Assembly: GCA_003562605.1 (NCBI GenBank)
Contig: PWUG01000015.1
Coordinates: 1-6,936 of the forward strand
Origin: Syntrophomonadaceae bacterium
GTDB taxonomy: Bacteria > Bacillota_D > Dethiobacteria > DTU022
Direction: 5' to 3'
DNA: 6,936 bases
Of the stretch, positions 1 through 6,832 are shown piece by piece (within the stretch, counting starts at the first letter, position 1; every line of letters begins with the position of its first letter). Under the pieces are notes generated by a model. The model had not been told where the DNA came from. It ran no database searches and saw nothing but the letters and a program-made list of their open reading frames with translations. The translations under genes and the position numbers were made by a program.

Positions 1-1762
1 AACCGATCAGGTCCTGTCGTCCGGCTTTTATTAGCGCTTCGTAAACAAGGCGGTAATTTTTTGGGCTTTTAAATTGTATCAGAGCCCTCTGCATTGCTTT
101 TTCGTGTGGAGATTTGGGCACGTATACTTTCTTCATAGTACGCGGATCCAATTCTGAATAAAACATGCAGGTAGAAAGAGTTCCCGGAGTGGGATAAAAA
201 TCCTGGACCTGCTCCGGCATGTGTTCATGCTTTTTAATGAATACAGCCAATTCAATTGCGGCATTCAGATCAGACCCTGGGTGGCTTGATATAAAGTACG
301 GCACCAGGTACTGATCTTTACCGAGCTTTTCATTAGTTGCTTTATACTTTTTCTTAAATTCCAGGTAAATATGTTTACCCGGTTTGCCCATCTTTTCAAG
401 AACTGTTGGAGAGACGTGTTCCGGGGCAACTTTTAACTGGCCGCTGATATGATGAGCGCACAGTTCCTCTAAAAATTGATCATCCCGACTATGAAGCAGG
501 TAATCATAGCGAATACCTGAGCGGATAAAGATTTTTTTTACTCCTTCCAGGTTACGCAGGCTGCGCAGCAGTTCAATGTAGCCATTATGGTCTGCATTCA
601 GATTTTTGCATGGTTCCGGAAAGAGGCACTGTTTTTCGGAACAGGTGCCAAATTTTTTCTGTTTTTGGCAGGCTTCCTTCCGAAAATTCGCTGTGGGTCC
701 GCCAACGTCGTGGATATAACCTTTGAAATCGGGATCGGAAGTTATTAATTTTGCTTCTTCAACAATAGCCTCAATACTTCTGGCCTGCACTGCTCTGCCC
801 TGGTGGAAATGAAGGGAGCAAAAACTGCAGCCGCCGAAACAACCCCTGCTGCTGACCAGGCTGAATTTAACCTCGGAGATAGCGGGGATCCCGCCGGCTT
901 TTTTATAGACAGGGTGGTAGGTTCTGGTGAATGGCAGGCGATAAATTATATCCAGCTCTTCAGTGGAAAAAGGGTCTGCCGGTGGATTTTGGATTACATA
1001 AAGGTTATCGTAAGGTTCGGCAATGGGCTTTGCATTTATAGAATCAGAATTATGGTACTGGATCATGAAGCTTTTGGCAAACATACTCTTAGAAGAACTG
1101 ATCTCTTTATAAGAGGGCAGCAAAACTGTATCCCCGGGATCGCTGACCGCTGCAGCTTGGTAAACCGTTCCACGGACATAAGTTATATCACCGATAGCCA
1201 ATCCGCTTTGCAGGGCTTCGGCAACCTCGACTATTGGCTTTTCACCCATACCGTAAATCACTAAGTCCGCTTTTGCATCAAGCAGGATCGAACGGTTTAT
1301 CCTATCACGCCAGTAATCGTAGTGAGCCAGTCGGCGCAGACTGGCTTCAATACCTCCCAGGATAACAGGAATTCCGGGATAAGCTTCCCGCACCTTGTGA
1401 GCATAGACGATGCTTGCCCGATCTGGTCGTAGGCCTGTTTTGCCGCCGGGAGAATAGGCATCTGCTTTTCTTCGCTTTTTAGCAACGGTGTAGTGGTTAA
1501 CCATCGAGTCGATATTGCCTGCTGTAATTAAAAAGCCGAGCACCGGTTTGCCCAGTTTCTTAAACTCTTCAACATTTTTCCAATCAGGTTGGGCAATTAT
1601 GCCTACCCTAAAACCCCTGGCTTCAAGGAGCCTGCTGATGATGGCGGCGCCGAAAGATGGGTGATCGATGTAAGCGTCACCGCTGATTATTATAAAGTCA
1701 AGTCTAGACCAACCACGTTCTTCCATATCTTTTATATTTATTGGTAAAAAAGTTTTATCCAT
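1..1762 (-). CDS. ygiQ: YgiQ-family (UPF0313) radical SAM protein, 3' end cut by window edge
   Basis: The minus strand is open from an ATG at 1762 to the left edge: 587 complete codons without a stop. The translation matches what I remember of E. coli YgiQ throughout: FLP near the N-terminus, [11 protein letters not shown] (28-38), IIAQPDW (55-61), TAGNIDSM (80-87), GGIEASLRR (136-144), then the radical SAM cluster motif CFGGCSFC (Cys308, 312, 315; CX3CX2C), KVAPEH (444-449), PYFISSHPG (488-496) and QDFYPTP (520-526). A second cysteine set, C365-X8-C374-X4-C379-X5-C385, also occurs in E. coli YgiQ. The protein should bind a [4Fe-4S] cluster and cleave SAM in the cytosol; its substrate is unknown. 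The start is supported by the FLP motif at residues 5-7 and by GGAG four bases upstream (1767-1770), a short spacing. Family members usually end a few dozen residues after the last motif seen, so only a short tail is missing. It is divergent from the next gene, also a radical SAM enzyme. Confidence 0.95.
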   Translation of the reverse strand, partial: MDKTFLPINIKDMEERGWSRLDFIIISGDAYIDHPSFGAAIISRLLEARGFRVGIIAQPDWKNVEEFKKLGKPVLGFLITAGNIDSMVNHYTVAKKRRKADAYSPGGKTGLRPDRASIVYAHKVREAYPGIPVILGGIEASLRRLAHYDYWRDRINRSILLDAKADLVIYGMGEKPIVEVAEALQSGLAIGDITYVRGTVYQAAAVSDPGDTVLLPSYKEISSSKSMFAKSFMIQYHNSDSINAKPIAEPYDNLYVIQNPPADPFSTEELDIIYRLPFTRTYHPVYKKAGGIPAISEVKFSLVSSRGCFGGCSFCSLHFHQGRAVQARSIEAIVEEAKLITSDPDFKGYIHDVGGPTANFRKEACQKQKKFGTCSEKQCLFPEPCKNLNADHNGYIELLRSLRNLEGVKKIFIRSGIRYDYLLHSRDDQFLEELCAHHISGQLKVAPEHVSPTVLEKMGKPGKHIYLEFKKKYKATNEKLGKDQYLVPYFISSHPGSDLNAAIELAVFIKKHEHMPEQVQDFYPTPGTLSTCMFYSELDPRTMKKVYVPKSPHEKAMQRALIQFKSPKNYRLVYEALIKAGRQDLIG

Positions 1763-1783
1763 CGCACTCCATCTGCTTTGTGT

Positions 1784-1826
1784 ATTATAATATATTTCCT
1801 GTCAGGATCTGCACTAACTTATTATA
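1784..1826 (-). promoter_or_regulatory. Candidate -10 elements for the ygiQ-like gene
   Basis: Two perfect TATAAT hexamers lie on the minus strand at 1826-1821 and 1789-1784, upstream of the start at 1762. Neither has a good -35 at 16-18 bp: the best are CGGCAT for the distal one and GCAGAT or TGCAGA for the proximal one. The region is AT-rich, so chance matches are likely. A promoter is expected here because the gene is divergent from its neighbour, but which box is used cannot be decided. Confidence 0.35.
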
Positions 1827-1869
1827 ACGTAATTTGCTGCATAATGCCGATTGCAACTGCAGGGATTAT

Positions 1870-1898
1870 TTGCTATTACGGCGAAAATTATCTATAGT
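1870..1898 (+). promoter_or_regulatory. Putative sigma-A promoter for the radical SAM gene at 1924
   Basis: TTGCTA (1870-1875, 4 of 6 to the -35 consensus) is separated by exactly 17 bp from TATAGT (1893-1898, 5 of 6 to the -10 consensus). Transcription would begin near 1905, leaving a leader of about 20 bases that just holds a weak ribosome binding site (AGTAGG, 1910-1915) eight bases before the ATG. Confidence 0.5.
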
Positions 1899-1923
1899 AA
1901 AACTGAGAAAGTAGGTTGATTTA

Positions 1924-2808
1924 ATGTTTCCATTACAATATGAAGGTGATGTCTTCCGGCCTCCCAGTGAAGCAAAAAGCCTGATCCTGCAGGCCACTAT
2001 CGGCTGCTCTCATAACCGCTGTACTTTTTGCATATCGTACAAAAGGAAAAAGTTTCGTGAGCGATCACTCGATGAAATCATAAGTGATATCGCCCTGACA
2101 TCGAGGCTGCTGCCCCGCACGCGGCGTATTTTTCTGGCTGACGGTAATGCCCTGGTCATACCTTACGTAAAATTATTAAAGATCTTGCAGGAGTTAGATC
2201 AGGCATTCCCTTTATTGGAAAGGGTTTCTGTTTACGGTAATACCCAGGATTTGCTGCAAAAAAGTGTAGCCGAATTAAGAAAACTTGGCGATAACAAGCT
2301 TGGCATGATCTACCTGGGGCTTGAGAGCGGCAGCGCCGCGGTGCTGGAAACAGTTAAAAAGGGAGTTACCCCGGAACAGGTTGCTGAAGGAACTGCTAAA
2401 GCAAAAGCTGCCGGTATACCGCTTTCAATTACTGTGGTCAATGGCCTGGCCGGAGTTGAAGGTTCAGAAGAACACGCAATCTCAACCGCCCGCCTGCTAA
2501 ACAAAATAGATCCTGAATACCTGGGCCTGCTTAGCCTGATGGCTGTACCGGGAACGACTGTGCACCGCCAGGTCAATGAAGGCTTACTAACGCCACTCAA
2601 TCCCTGGGATCTGCTTAAAGAGATCAAGATGATCGTCGAAGGTCTTGAATTAACAAGCTGTGTTTTCAGGGCTAACCATGCTTCCAATTATTTGCCGCTT
2701 AAGGCTGTCCTTCCCCGGGATAAAGATGCTTTGCTGGCCGACCTTGACAGGATCATTAAGCAAAAAGCTCCCGGTTCGCTGAAAAGCGAATACCTGCGGG
2801 GGCTTTAA
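1924..2808 (+). CDS. Radical SAM protein with CX4CX2C cluster motif (COG1032-like), function unknown
   Basis: This 294-residue cytosolic protein begins with a short arm (YEGDVFRPPSEA, 6-17) and then GCSHNRCTFC (27-36). Cys28, Cys33 and Cys36 have a CX4CX2C spacing instead of the common CX3CX2C. An aromatic residue (Phe35) precedes the last cysteine, as in other radical SAM enzymes. Further barrel motifs are LADGNAL (71-77), GLESGS (132-137) and VVNGLAG (171-177), and the C-terminal part carries FRANHASNYLPL (248-259). From memory, GCSHN(K/R)CTFC with a later NHASNYLPL is a recurrent subfamily of short 'Fe-S oxidoreductases' in anaerobes, so the spacing is probably a subfamily trait and not a mutation. 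There is no room for a B12-binding, TRAM or SPASM domain, so it is a minimal radical SAM barrel. The reaction is unknown. It is transcribed alone, divergent from the ygiQ-like gene and convergent with the transporter gene. Confidence 0.9.
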   Translation: MFPLQYEGDVFRPPSEAKSLILQATIGCSHNRCTFCISYKRKKFRERSLDEIISDIALTSRLLPRTRRIFLADGNALVIPYVKLLKILQELDQAFPLLERVSVYGNTQDLLQKSVAELRKLGDNKLGMIYLGLESGSAAVLETVKKGVTPEQVAEGTAKAKAAGIPLSITVVNGLAGVEGSEEHAISTARLLNKIDPEYLGLLSLMAVPGTTVHRQVNEGLLTPLNPWDLLKEIKMIVEGLELTSCVFRANHASNYLPLKAVLPRDKDALLADLDRIIKQKAPGSLKSEYLRGL

Positions 2809-2820
2809 GTTGATATCCGG

Positions 2821-2834
2821 CAGGGAAACCCCTG
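2821..2834. terminator. Small hairpin between convergent genes, possible weak terminator
   Basis: CAGGG-AAAC-CCCTG forms a 5-bp stem with a 4-base loop in the 38-bp gap between the convergent stop codons at 2808 and 2847. On the plus strand TTTT follows about ten bases later (2845-2848), on the minus strand no good T-run follows. The stem is short and the U-tract displaced, so this is a weak candidate, listed because both transcripts must end near here. Confidence 0.3.
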
Positions 2835-2846
2835 ACAGTTATGGTT

Positions 2847-4367
2847 TTAATTAGGTTGCTCCTGCTTAACCTTATCCTGTGAAAACCCTTTCAGCAATGA
2901 GTAACACATTAAAAGCATAACCAGCATAAATGGAAAAGCGGAGGCAATCGAGGCTGTCTGAAGGGCTCCAAGGCCACCTGCTACCAGCAGTACCGCAGCA
3001 ACACCCCCGAGCAATATGCCCCAGGCCGCCTTAAGCTTTCGTGTCGGCTCCTGGTCTCCGCCTGAAGTTAGCATCGCAACGACAAAGGTGCCTGAATCGG
3101 CAGAGGTGATAAAGAAGGCGGCGATTAGAATAATTGCAAGGAAAGAAGTTATCGAACTGATCGGAAAATTCCCCAGGGTAACAAAAAGGGCACTGGCCAC
3201 ATTTTCCGTAACGGCATCCCCAATCCCGGCGCCTGCAAAAATATCAAGATTCAATGCAGAGCCGCCGAATATAGCCAGCCAGATAAAGCTGAAAGCTGTC
3301 GGGGCCAACAGTGCTCCGATGATAAATTCACGGATCGTCCTGCCTCGCGAAATGCGGGCGATAAACTGTCCGACAAAAGGCCCCCAGGCAATCCACCAGG
3401 CCCAGTAGAATATTGTCCAGCCACTGATCCAGCCTCCTTCAATTATCGGATCAGTCCAGAGGCTCATGTAAATAAGGTTTTGCAAATAATCTCCGACAGT
3501 GTTGGTCAGCAAATTGAAAATCTCGCGTGTTGGACCGAAAAGCAATAAAAAGACCATGATCAAAAGGGCCAGGCGGACTGTATTGTTGGCAATAAATTTT
3601 ATCCCTTTTTCAATCCCCATAACGGCAGCCAGAGTAAAAACTGTGGTAATAACAACGATTATTAAAATATTAACTAAATTGTTATCCGGTATTCCATAAA
3701 GATGGTTGAGTCCGGTGTTAATTTGCATGGTACCCAAGCCTAATGAAGTTCCCAGGCCAAAAACAGTCGCAAATACGGCTAAAATATCGATTGCCTGGCC
3801 GATTGGGCCGTGAATTCTGTTACCGAGGATTGGCTGGAAAACCGAGCTTATCAAAGCCGGCATGCCTTTACGGAATTGGAAATAAGCAAGGGCCATGCCG
3901 ACAAGGGTGAAAACAGCCCAGGGGTGGAGTCCCCAGTGGAAGAAAGTATAGCGCATGGCCAGTTCAGCTGCTTCAGCAGTTTCTGCTTCCCCGAAGGGCG
4001 GGCTCATGAAATGGGTTATCGGTTCGGCAATGCTCCAAAAAACAAGCCCGATGCCCATACCGGTAGTAAAAAGCATGGCAAACCAGGCCGGTGTACTGAA
4101 TTCCGGCTTTTCATCATCACTTCCGAGCTTGATTTTACCGTAAGAAGAGAAGGCTATACCGATGATAAACAATAAAACAAAAAAGACAGCACTCAGGTAA
4201 AACCATCCGAAATTGGTTGTCAGAAAGTTTAAGGCATTTCCGGCCACCAGGTCAAGGTTGTCCGGTAACGCAGCTCCCCAGATTACAAAAAGCAGGGTTA
4301 ACATTAAAGAAATATAGAGCACATTTTTCCCCGTTGATCCGGCAGTGTAATTTTTATCAGGGGTCAT
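2847..4367 (-). CDS. BCCT-family transporter (glycine betaine/carnitine/choline type)
   Basis: This 506-residue membrane protein has the twelve hydrophobic segments and motifs of the betaine/choline/carnitine transporter family, which moves trimethylammonium compounds across the cytoplasmic membrane. GMGIG (103-107) lies in FTTGMGIGLVFWSIAEP. The aromatic box is present: Trp145 and Trp150 (HWGLHPW), and Trp324, Trp325 and Trp328 (YWAWWIAWGPF), followed by ARISRGRTIREF (337-348). Thr421-Ser422 in FITSADSGT match the BetP sodium-site pair, so sodium-coupled symport is likely, unlike CaiT. Gly107 at the position that is Asp in choline carriers favours a zwitterion such as betaine or carnitine over choline. 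BetP's box tyrosine appears to be Phe153. The termini are short (about 15 residues before the first and 20 after the last segment), so BetP-type osmosensing tails are absent. A strong AAGGAGG (4379-4373), five bases upstream, fixes the ATG. A good promoter lies upstream, so expression can be independent of the crotonase gene. Confidence 0.95.
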   Translation of the reverse strand: MTPDKNYTAGSTGKNVLYISLMLTLLFVIWGAALPDNLDLVAGNALNFLTTNFGWFYLSAVFFVLLFIIGIAFSSYGKIKLGSDDEKPEFSTPAWFAMLFTTGMGIGLVFWSIAEPITHFMSPPFGEAETAEAAELAMRYTFFHWGLHPWAVFTLVGMALAYFQFRKGMPALISSVFQPILGNRIHGPIGQAIDILAVFATVFGLGTSLGLGTMQINTGLNHLYGIPDNNLVNILIIVVITTVFTLAAVMGIEKGIKFIANNTVRLALLIMVFLLLFGPTREIFNLLTNTVGDYLQNLIYMSLWTDPIIEGGWISGWTIFYWAWWIAWGPFVGQFIARISRGRTIREFIIGALLAPTAFSFIWLAIFGGSALNLDIFAGAGIGDAVTENVASALFVTLGNFPISSITSFLAIILIAAFFITSADSGTFVVAMLTSGGDQEPTRKLKAAWGILLGGVAAVLLVAGGLGALQTASIASAFPFMLVMLLMCYSLLKGFSQDKVKQEQPN

Positions 4368-4372
4368 TTTAT

Positions 4373-4379
4373 CCTCCTT
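4373..4379 (-). promoter_or_regulatory. Consensus ribosome binding site of the BCCT gene
   Basis: AAGGAGG on the minus strand, five bases before the ATG at 4367. A full match to the anti-Shine-Dalgarno sequence, it decides the start codon. Confidence 0.85.
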
Positions 4380-4408
4380 AAGGCTGGTCAGTTATTTCTG
4401 CGAGTTGT

Positions 4409-4438
4409 ATTTTATATTCTTTGTGAATAATATGTCAA
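4409..4438 (-). promoter_or_regulatory. Strong sigma-A promoter of the BCCT gene
   Basis: A perfect TTGACA -35 (4438-4433) is followed by overlapping -10 candidates: TATAAA (4416-4411) at 16 bp and TAAAAT (4414-4409) at 18 bp. Transcription would start near 4400-4405, giving a leader of about 35 bases that includes the AAGGAGG site. The spacer contains an inverted repeat, TATTC-N5-GAATA (arms 4415-4419 and 4425-4429), which could be a repressor site but is also compatible with AT-rich chance. Confidence 0.7.
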
Positions 4439-4472
4439 GCCATTATAGATAAGCGGGAATAAATAATTTGTA

Positions 4473-4485
4473 TGGCACCTTGCCA
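4473..4485. repeat. Short inverted repeat just downstream of the crotonase gene
   Basis: TGGCA-CCT-TGCCA (5-bp arms, 3-base loop) starts three bases after the crotonase stop codon. On the crotonase strand it is followed by ATACAAATTATTTATT, AT-rich but without a clean U-run. It may protect or partly terminate the crotonase transcript before the BCCT promoter; the evidence is weak. Confidence 0.3.
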
Positions 4486-4487
4486 AT

Positions 4488-5258
4488 TTATTGCCGGTTA
4501 TGTTTGATCATCGTTTTGGTTTTTTCGCCCAGCACGCTTTCAGCTGAAGCGGTTTCATACTGCAGCCCCGCATCGAGAGGGGTGTTCATGGATGTGTTAA
4601 TGCAGCGTTTTGAAGCCTGGATTGCTTCCGTGGAGAGGTTTGCAATATCTTCTGCCATCCGGTCCGTTTCACGTTTTAAATCCGCTGCCCGGTAGACGTG
4701 GTTAACCAGCCCGATCCGCTGTGCCTCGGAAGAGTCAATGCGGCGCCCGGTAAAGATAAGTTCCTTGGCCATTGCCGGTCCGACTAGGCGGGGTAAACGC
4801 TGAGTGCCTCCACAGTCGGGTACCAGGCCGAAGACAGCTTCTGGAATGGAAAAAACAGCAGTATCCGAAGCCAGCCTGATATCACAGGCCAGAGCCAGTT
4901 CCAGGCCTAACCCGATACAACCTCCATTGATTGAGGCGATGACCGGGACAGGCAATTTTTCGTAGAGGGTAAAAACTCCGCTTAAATACTGCAGGGCCTC
5001 AAAACCTTTCCGCAGGGTTCGGTTGCCTATTGAGATTCCCTCGGTTGCGGCCTGGCTGATATCGAGCCCACCGCAGAAGGCTTTTCCGGCTCCTGTAATA
5101 ACTACAGCCTTTATATTGGCGTTCAGCTTAACAGTCTCGGCAGCTGCTTCCATTGCAAGCCACATCTCCCCGTCGAAAGCATTTGCTTTTTCCGGACGGT
5201 TAAGGGTAATCGTGGCGACAGCATCTTCTATAGCCAGTAGTACACGATCATTAATCAT
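4488..5258 (-). CDS. Enoyl-CoA hydratase/isomerase (crotonase) family protein
   Basis: This 256-residue cytosolic protein has the usual crotonase length and fold signature. NRPEKANAF (20-28) opens the domain, FCGGLD (61-66) and GGCIGLG (112-118) form the oxyanion hole, and LELALACDIRLA (119-130) then PEAVFGLVPDCGGTQRLPR (139-157) carry the active site. Glu120 and Glu140 align with the two catalytic glutamates of mitochondrial enoyl-CoA hydratase, supporting hydration of a trans-2-enoyl-CoA. Asp148 sits where PaaG, dienoyl-CoA isomerase and CaiD also have Asp, so isomerase or crotonobetainyl-CoA hydratase activity is possible. The C-terminus (GEKTKTMIK) replaces the usual TEDxxEGxxAFxEKR stretch. 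A perfect AAGGAGG (5273-5267) eight bases upstream fixes the ATG; an ATG at 5265 meets a stop after four codons. The BCCT transporter gene lies 120 bp downstream on the same strand, suggesting but not proving a link to carnitine-like substrates. The substrate cannot be assigned from sequence. Confidence 0.93.
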   Translation of the reverse strand: MINDRVLLAIEDAVATITLNRPEKANAFDGEMWLAMEAAAETVKLNANIKAVVITGAGKAFCGGLDISQAATEGISIGNRTLRKGFEALQYLSGVFTLYEKLPVPVIASINGGCIGLGLELALACDIRLASDTAVFSIPEAVFGLVPDCGGTQRLPRLVGPAMAKELIFTGRRIDSSEAQRIGLVNHVYRAADLKRETDRMAEDIANLSTEAIQASKRCINTSMNTPLDAGLQYETASAESVLGEKTKTMIKHNRQ

Positions 5259-5288
5259 TTTTCATTCCTCCTTTTTGTTTCGTTAAAA

Positions 5289-5317
5289 AGAATACACTAT
5301 TTGAGCCAGCCTAACAA
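5289..5317 (-). promoter_or_regulatory. Putative promoter of the crotonase gene
   Basis: TTGTTA (5317-5312, 4 of 6) and TATTCT (5294-5289, 4 of 6) are 17 bp apart on the minus strand. The start point would fall near 5282, about 10 bases before the AAGGAGG site. The spacing is ideal but both boxes are imperfect. Confidence 0.4.
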
Positions 5318-5334
5318 GTTTTGCCTGCGGGGAT

Positions 5335-5428
5335 TCGCCTGGCGATGTAAAGATTATTGATCCAGCTGAAGGAATTAACGGCGCCAATAGCTAATATTTA
5401 GAAAAGAGTTGAAAGAGATACCCGGTAT
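5335..5428. promoter_or_regulatory. Divergent intergenic region with two small odd-length palindromes
   Basis: The 213-bp gap between the crotonase and MmgE/PrpD starts (5259-5471) holds TCGCC-T-GGCGA (5335-5345) and ATACC-C-GGTAT (5418-5428), each with 5-bp arms around a single centre base. They differ in sequence, so they are not copies of one operator. No convincing promoter for the plus-strand gene was found: TTGAAA (5409-5414) has no -10 at proper spacing, and TAATAT (5445-5450) has no -35. Regulation of the MmgE/PrpD gene is therefore unresolved. Confidence 0.25.
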
Positions 5429-5471
5429 GCCAGGTGTAGAAGTTTAATATGCCCAATGGAAGGAACTATAG

Positions 5472-6806
5472 ATGCTATCAGGAGAAATTGCTGAGTATAC
5501 TGTTGGCCTGCAGTTTAAAGATCTTCCTTCAGAGGTAGTTGAGGCTTGTAAGACTGCAGTGACGGACTGGCTTGGCTCTGTTCTTGCCGGGTCGAATGAG
5601 CAGCCTGCGAAGATGGTAGCTTCAGTGGTGCGCCGTGCAGGTGGAATACCCCGGGCCACCCTGATTGGCTTTAACGAGAAGAATTCTGCCTTAAACGCAG
5701 CCCTTGTCAACGGTACTTCCTGCCATATTCTTGAACTCGATGATCTACATCGCAGCTCTATCCTGCATCCCGCTGCCCCGATCATTTCTGCCGCCGTTGC
5801 TGCTGCGGAGGACCGGGAAGTTAGCGGCCGGGACCTTGTTACTGCAGTAGTGGCCGGTTATGAAGCGGGGATTCGTATTGCTGAAGCGGTAACCCCTTCA
5901 CACTATTATTACTGGCATACTACTGCAACCTGCGGTACTTTTGGTGCTGCTGTCGCCGCTGCAAAAGTCATTTCACTTGATCTTGAAGGGATTATCAATG
6001 CACTGGGTAATGCCGGGTCCCAGGCGGCCGGTCTATGGGAGTTTTTAAAGGACGGGGTGATGACCAAACATTTGCACCCGGGAAAAGCAGCGATGAATGG
6101 TTTGTTGGCGGTTTTTCTGGCCGAACAGGGTTTTACCGGAGCGAAGCAGATCCTTGAAGGAGAGAAAGGTTTTTTTAAAGCAACAGCCAGTGAATATTTC
6201 CCCGAGAGGGTTACTGCCGGCTTGCAGCGGGAATACCGTATTCTGGATAATAGTTACAAGGTTTACCCTTCCTGCCGACATACCCACAGCAGTGTAGATT
6301 TGGCTCTAAAATTGGTTTCCGAAGGTCTTGATCCGGAGGAAATCTCGGAGGTTTTGATAAAAACCTACAATCATGCTCAGGACCTTGTGGGCGGGGCCGA
6401 CTTCGAAACACCTTATAAAGCAAAGTTCAGCCTGCCTTATTGTGTGGCTGCCGCCATGGCAGACATGAAGCTTGATCTAAGCAGTTTCGATTTTTCTGTT
6501 CCGCCTGATCCCATGATTATTGAACTGGCATCCCGCTGCCGGGTCGTTGTTGATCCGGAACTGGAAAATCTTTACCCGGAGCGCTGGGCAGCGGTTATCG
6601 AGGTTAAGTTGAAAAACGGCCGGGTAATCAAAGATCGCACCGACTTCCCCCGGGGCGATCCGGAGAACCCTGCCAGTGCTGAAGATATCCGAAATAAATT
6701 TATTCAACTATCAAGCCTGGTATGGAACAGTGAAAAAGTAAACCAGACCCTTGAACTTTTAGAGACCCTGGAAAACCTCGACCGGGTTGATGTACTATTT
6801 GACTAA
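5472..6806 (+). CDS. MmgE/PrpD family protein (dehydratase/decarboxylase/epimerase fold)
   Basis: This 444-residue protein matches the MmgE/PrpD family over its full length. The helical domain carries ELDDLHRSSILHP (88-100), GYEAGIRI (129-136), WHTTATCGTFGAA (148-160), GNAGSQAAGLWEF (179-191) and KHLHPGKAA (199-207); the smaller domain has YKVYPSCRHTHSSVD (262-276), KFSLPYCVA (318-326) and the C-terminal KNGR (381-384). By motif comparison with cis-aconitate decarboxylase (IRG1), Asp90/91, His99, His149, Lys199 and Lys263 are the likely active-site set, so it should be catalytic. Known members act on 2-methylcitrate, cis-aconitate or iminodisuccinate, and most are uncharacterised. No methylcitrate-cycle gene is nearby, so prpD is not assigned. 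AAGGA (5460-5464), seven bases upstream, supports the ATG. The next gene begins 26 bp downstream with its own ribosome binding site and no terminator between, so the two probably form an operon. Confidence 0.93.
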   Translation: MLSGEIAEYTVGLQFKDLPSEVVEACKTAVTDWLGSVLAGSNEQPAKMVASVVRRAGGIPRATLIGFNEKNSALNAALVNGTSCHILELDDLHRSSILHPAAPIISAAVAAAEDREVSGRDLVTAVVAGYEAGIRIAEAVTPSHYYYWHTTATCGTFGAAVAAAKVISLDLEGIINALGNAGSQAAGLWEFLKDGVMTKHLHPGKAAMNGLLAVFLAEQGFTGAKQILEGEKGFFKATASEYFPERVTAGLQREYRILDNSYKVYPSCRHTHSSVDLALKLVSEGLDPEEISEVLIKTYNHAQDLVGGADFETPYKAKFSLPYCVAAAMADMKLDLSSFDFSVPPDPMIIELASRCRVVVDPELENLYPERWAAVIEVKLKNGRVIKDRTDFPRGDPENPASAEDIRNKFIQLSSLVWNSEKVNQTLELLETLENLDRVDVLFD

Positions 6807-6832
6807 CTATCATGCTGTAAGGAGATGAACAG

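Noticed and set aside
803..1485. Open frames at 803-1264 (+) and 1297-1485 (-) that could be read as small genes.
   Set aside because: Both lie inside the ygiQ-like coding region in other frames. The real minus-strand frame is continuous from 1762 to the left edge with family motifs throughout, and the small frames show no recognisable domain.
1763..1923. Possible riboswitch or small RNA in the divergent gap.
   Set aside because: The gap is AT-rich with promoter-like boxes only. I found no paired stems or known conserved core, and the leaders on both sides are too short.
2310..2687. 125-codon minus-strand open frame inside the radical SAM gene.
   Set aside because: It is antisense to a gene with clear motifs, and its composition (Ser/Arg/Pro-rich) is that of a shadow frame.
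2775..2790. Hairpin TTCGCT-GAAA-AGCGAA as a possible terminator of the radical SAM gene.
   Set aside because: It lies inside the coding sequence, about 18 bases before the stop codon, and is followed by a G-rich stretch and not by a U-run.
3016..4175. Several plus-strand and one minus-strand open frames within the BCCT gene region (3016-3408, 3251-3442, 3499-3699, 3810-4175, 3955-4143).
   Set aside because: All overlap the full-length 506-residue transporter, have no good ribosome binding sites that I see, and resemble no protein family.
4488..5258. Naming the crotonase caiD.
   Set aside because: Only the adjacent BCCT carrier and one Asp at the active site hint at this. The rest of the cai pathway is absent here, and the protein also resembles general enoyl-CoA hydratases.
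5444..6707. Open frames antisense to or in another frame of the MmgE/PrpD gene (5444-5785, 6045-6287, 6097-6297, 6211-6423, 6477-6707).
   Set aside because: The MmgE/PrpD reading frame is intact and full length; the others are shadows.
5472..6806. Naming the MmgE/PrpD gene prpD (2-methylcitrate dehydratase).
   Set aside because: The family covers several reactions, and no prpB, prpC or aconitase gene is in view to support a methylcitrate cycle.
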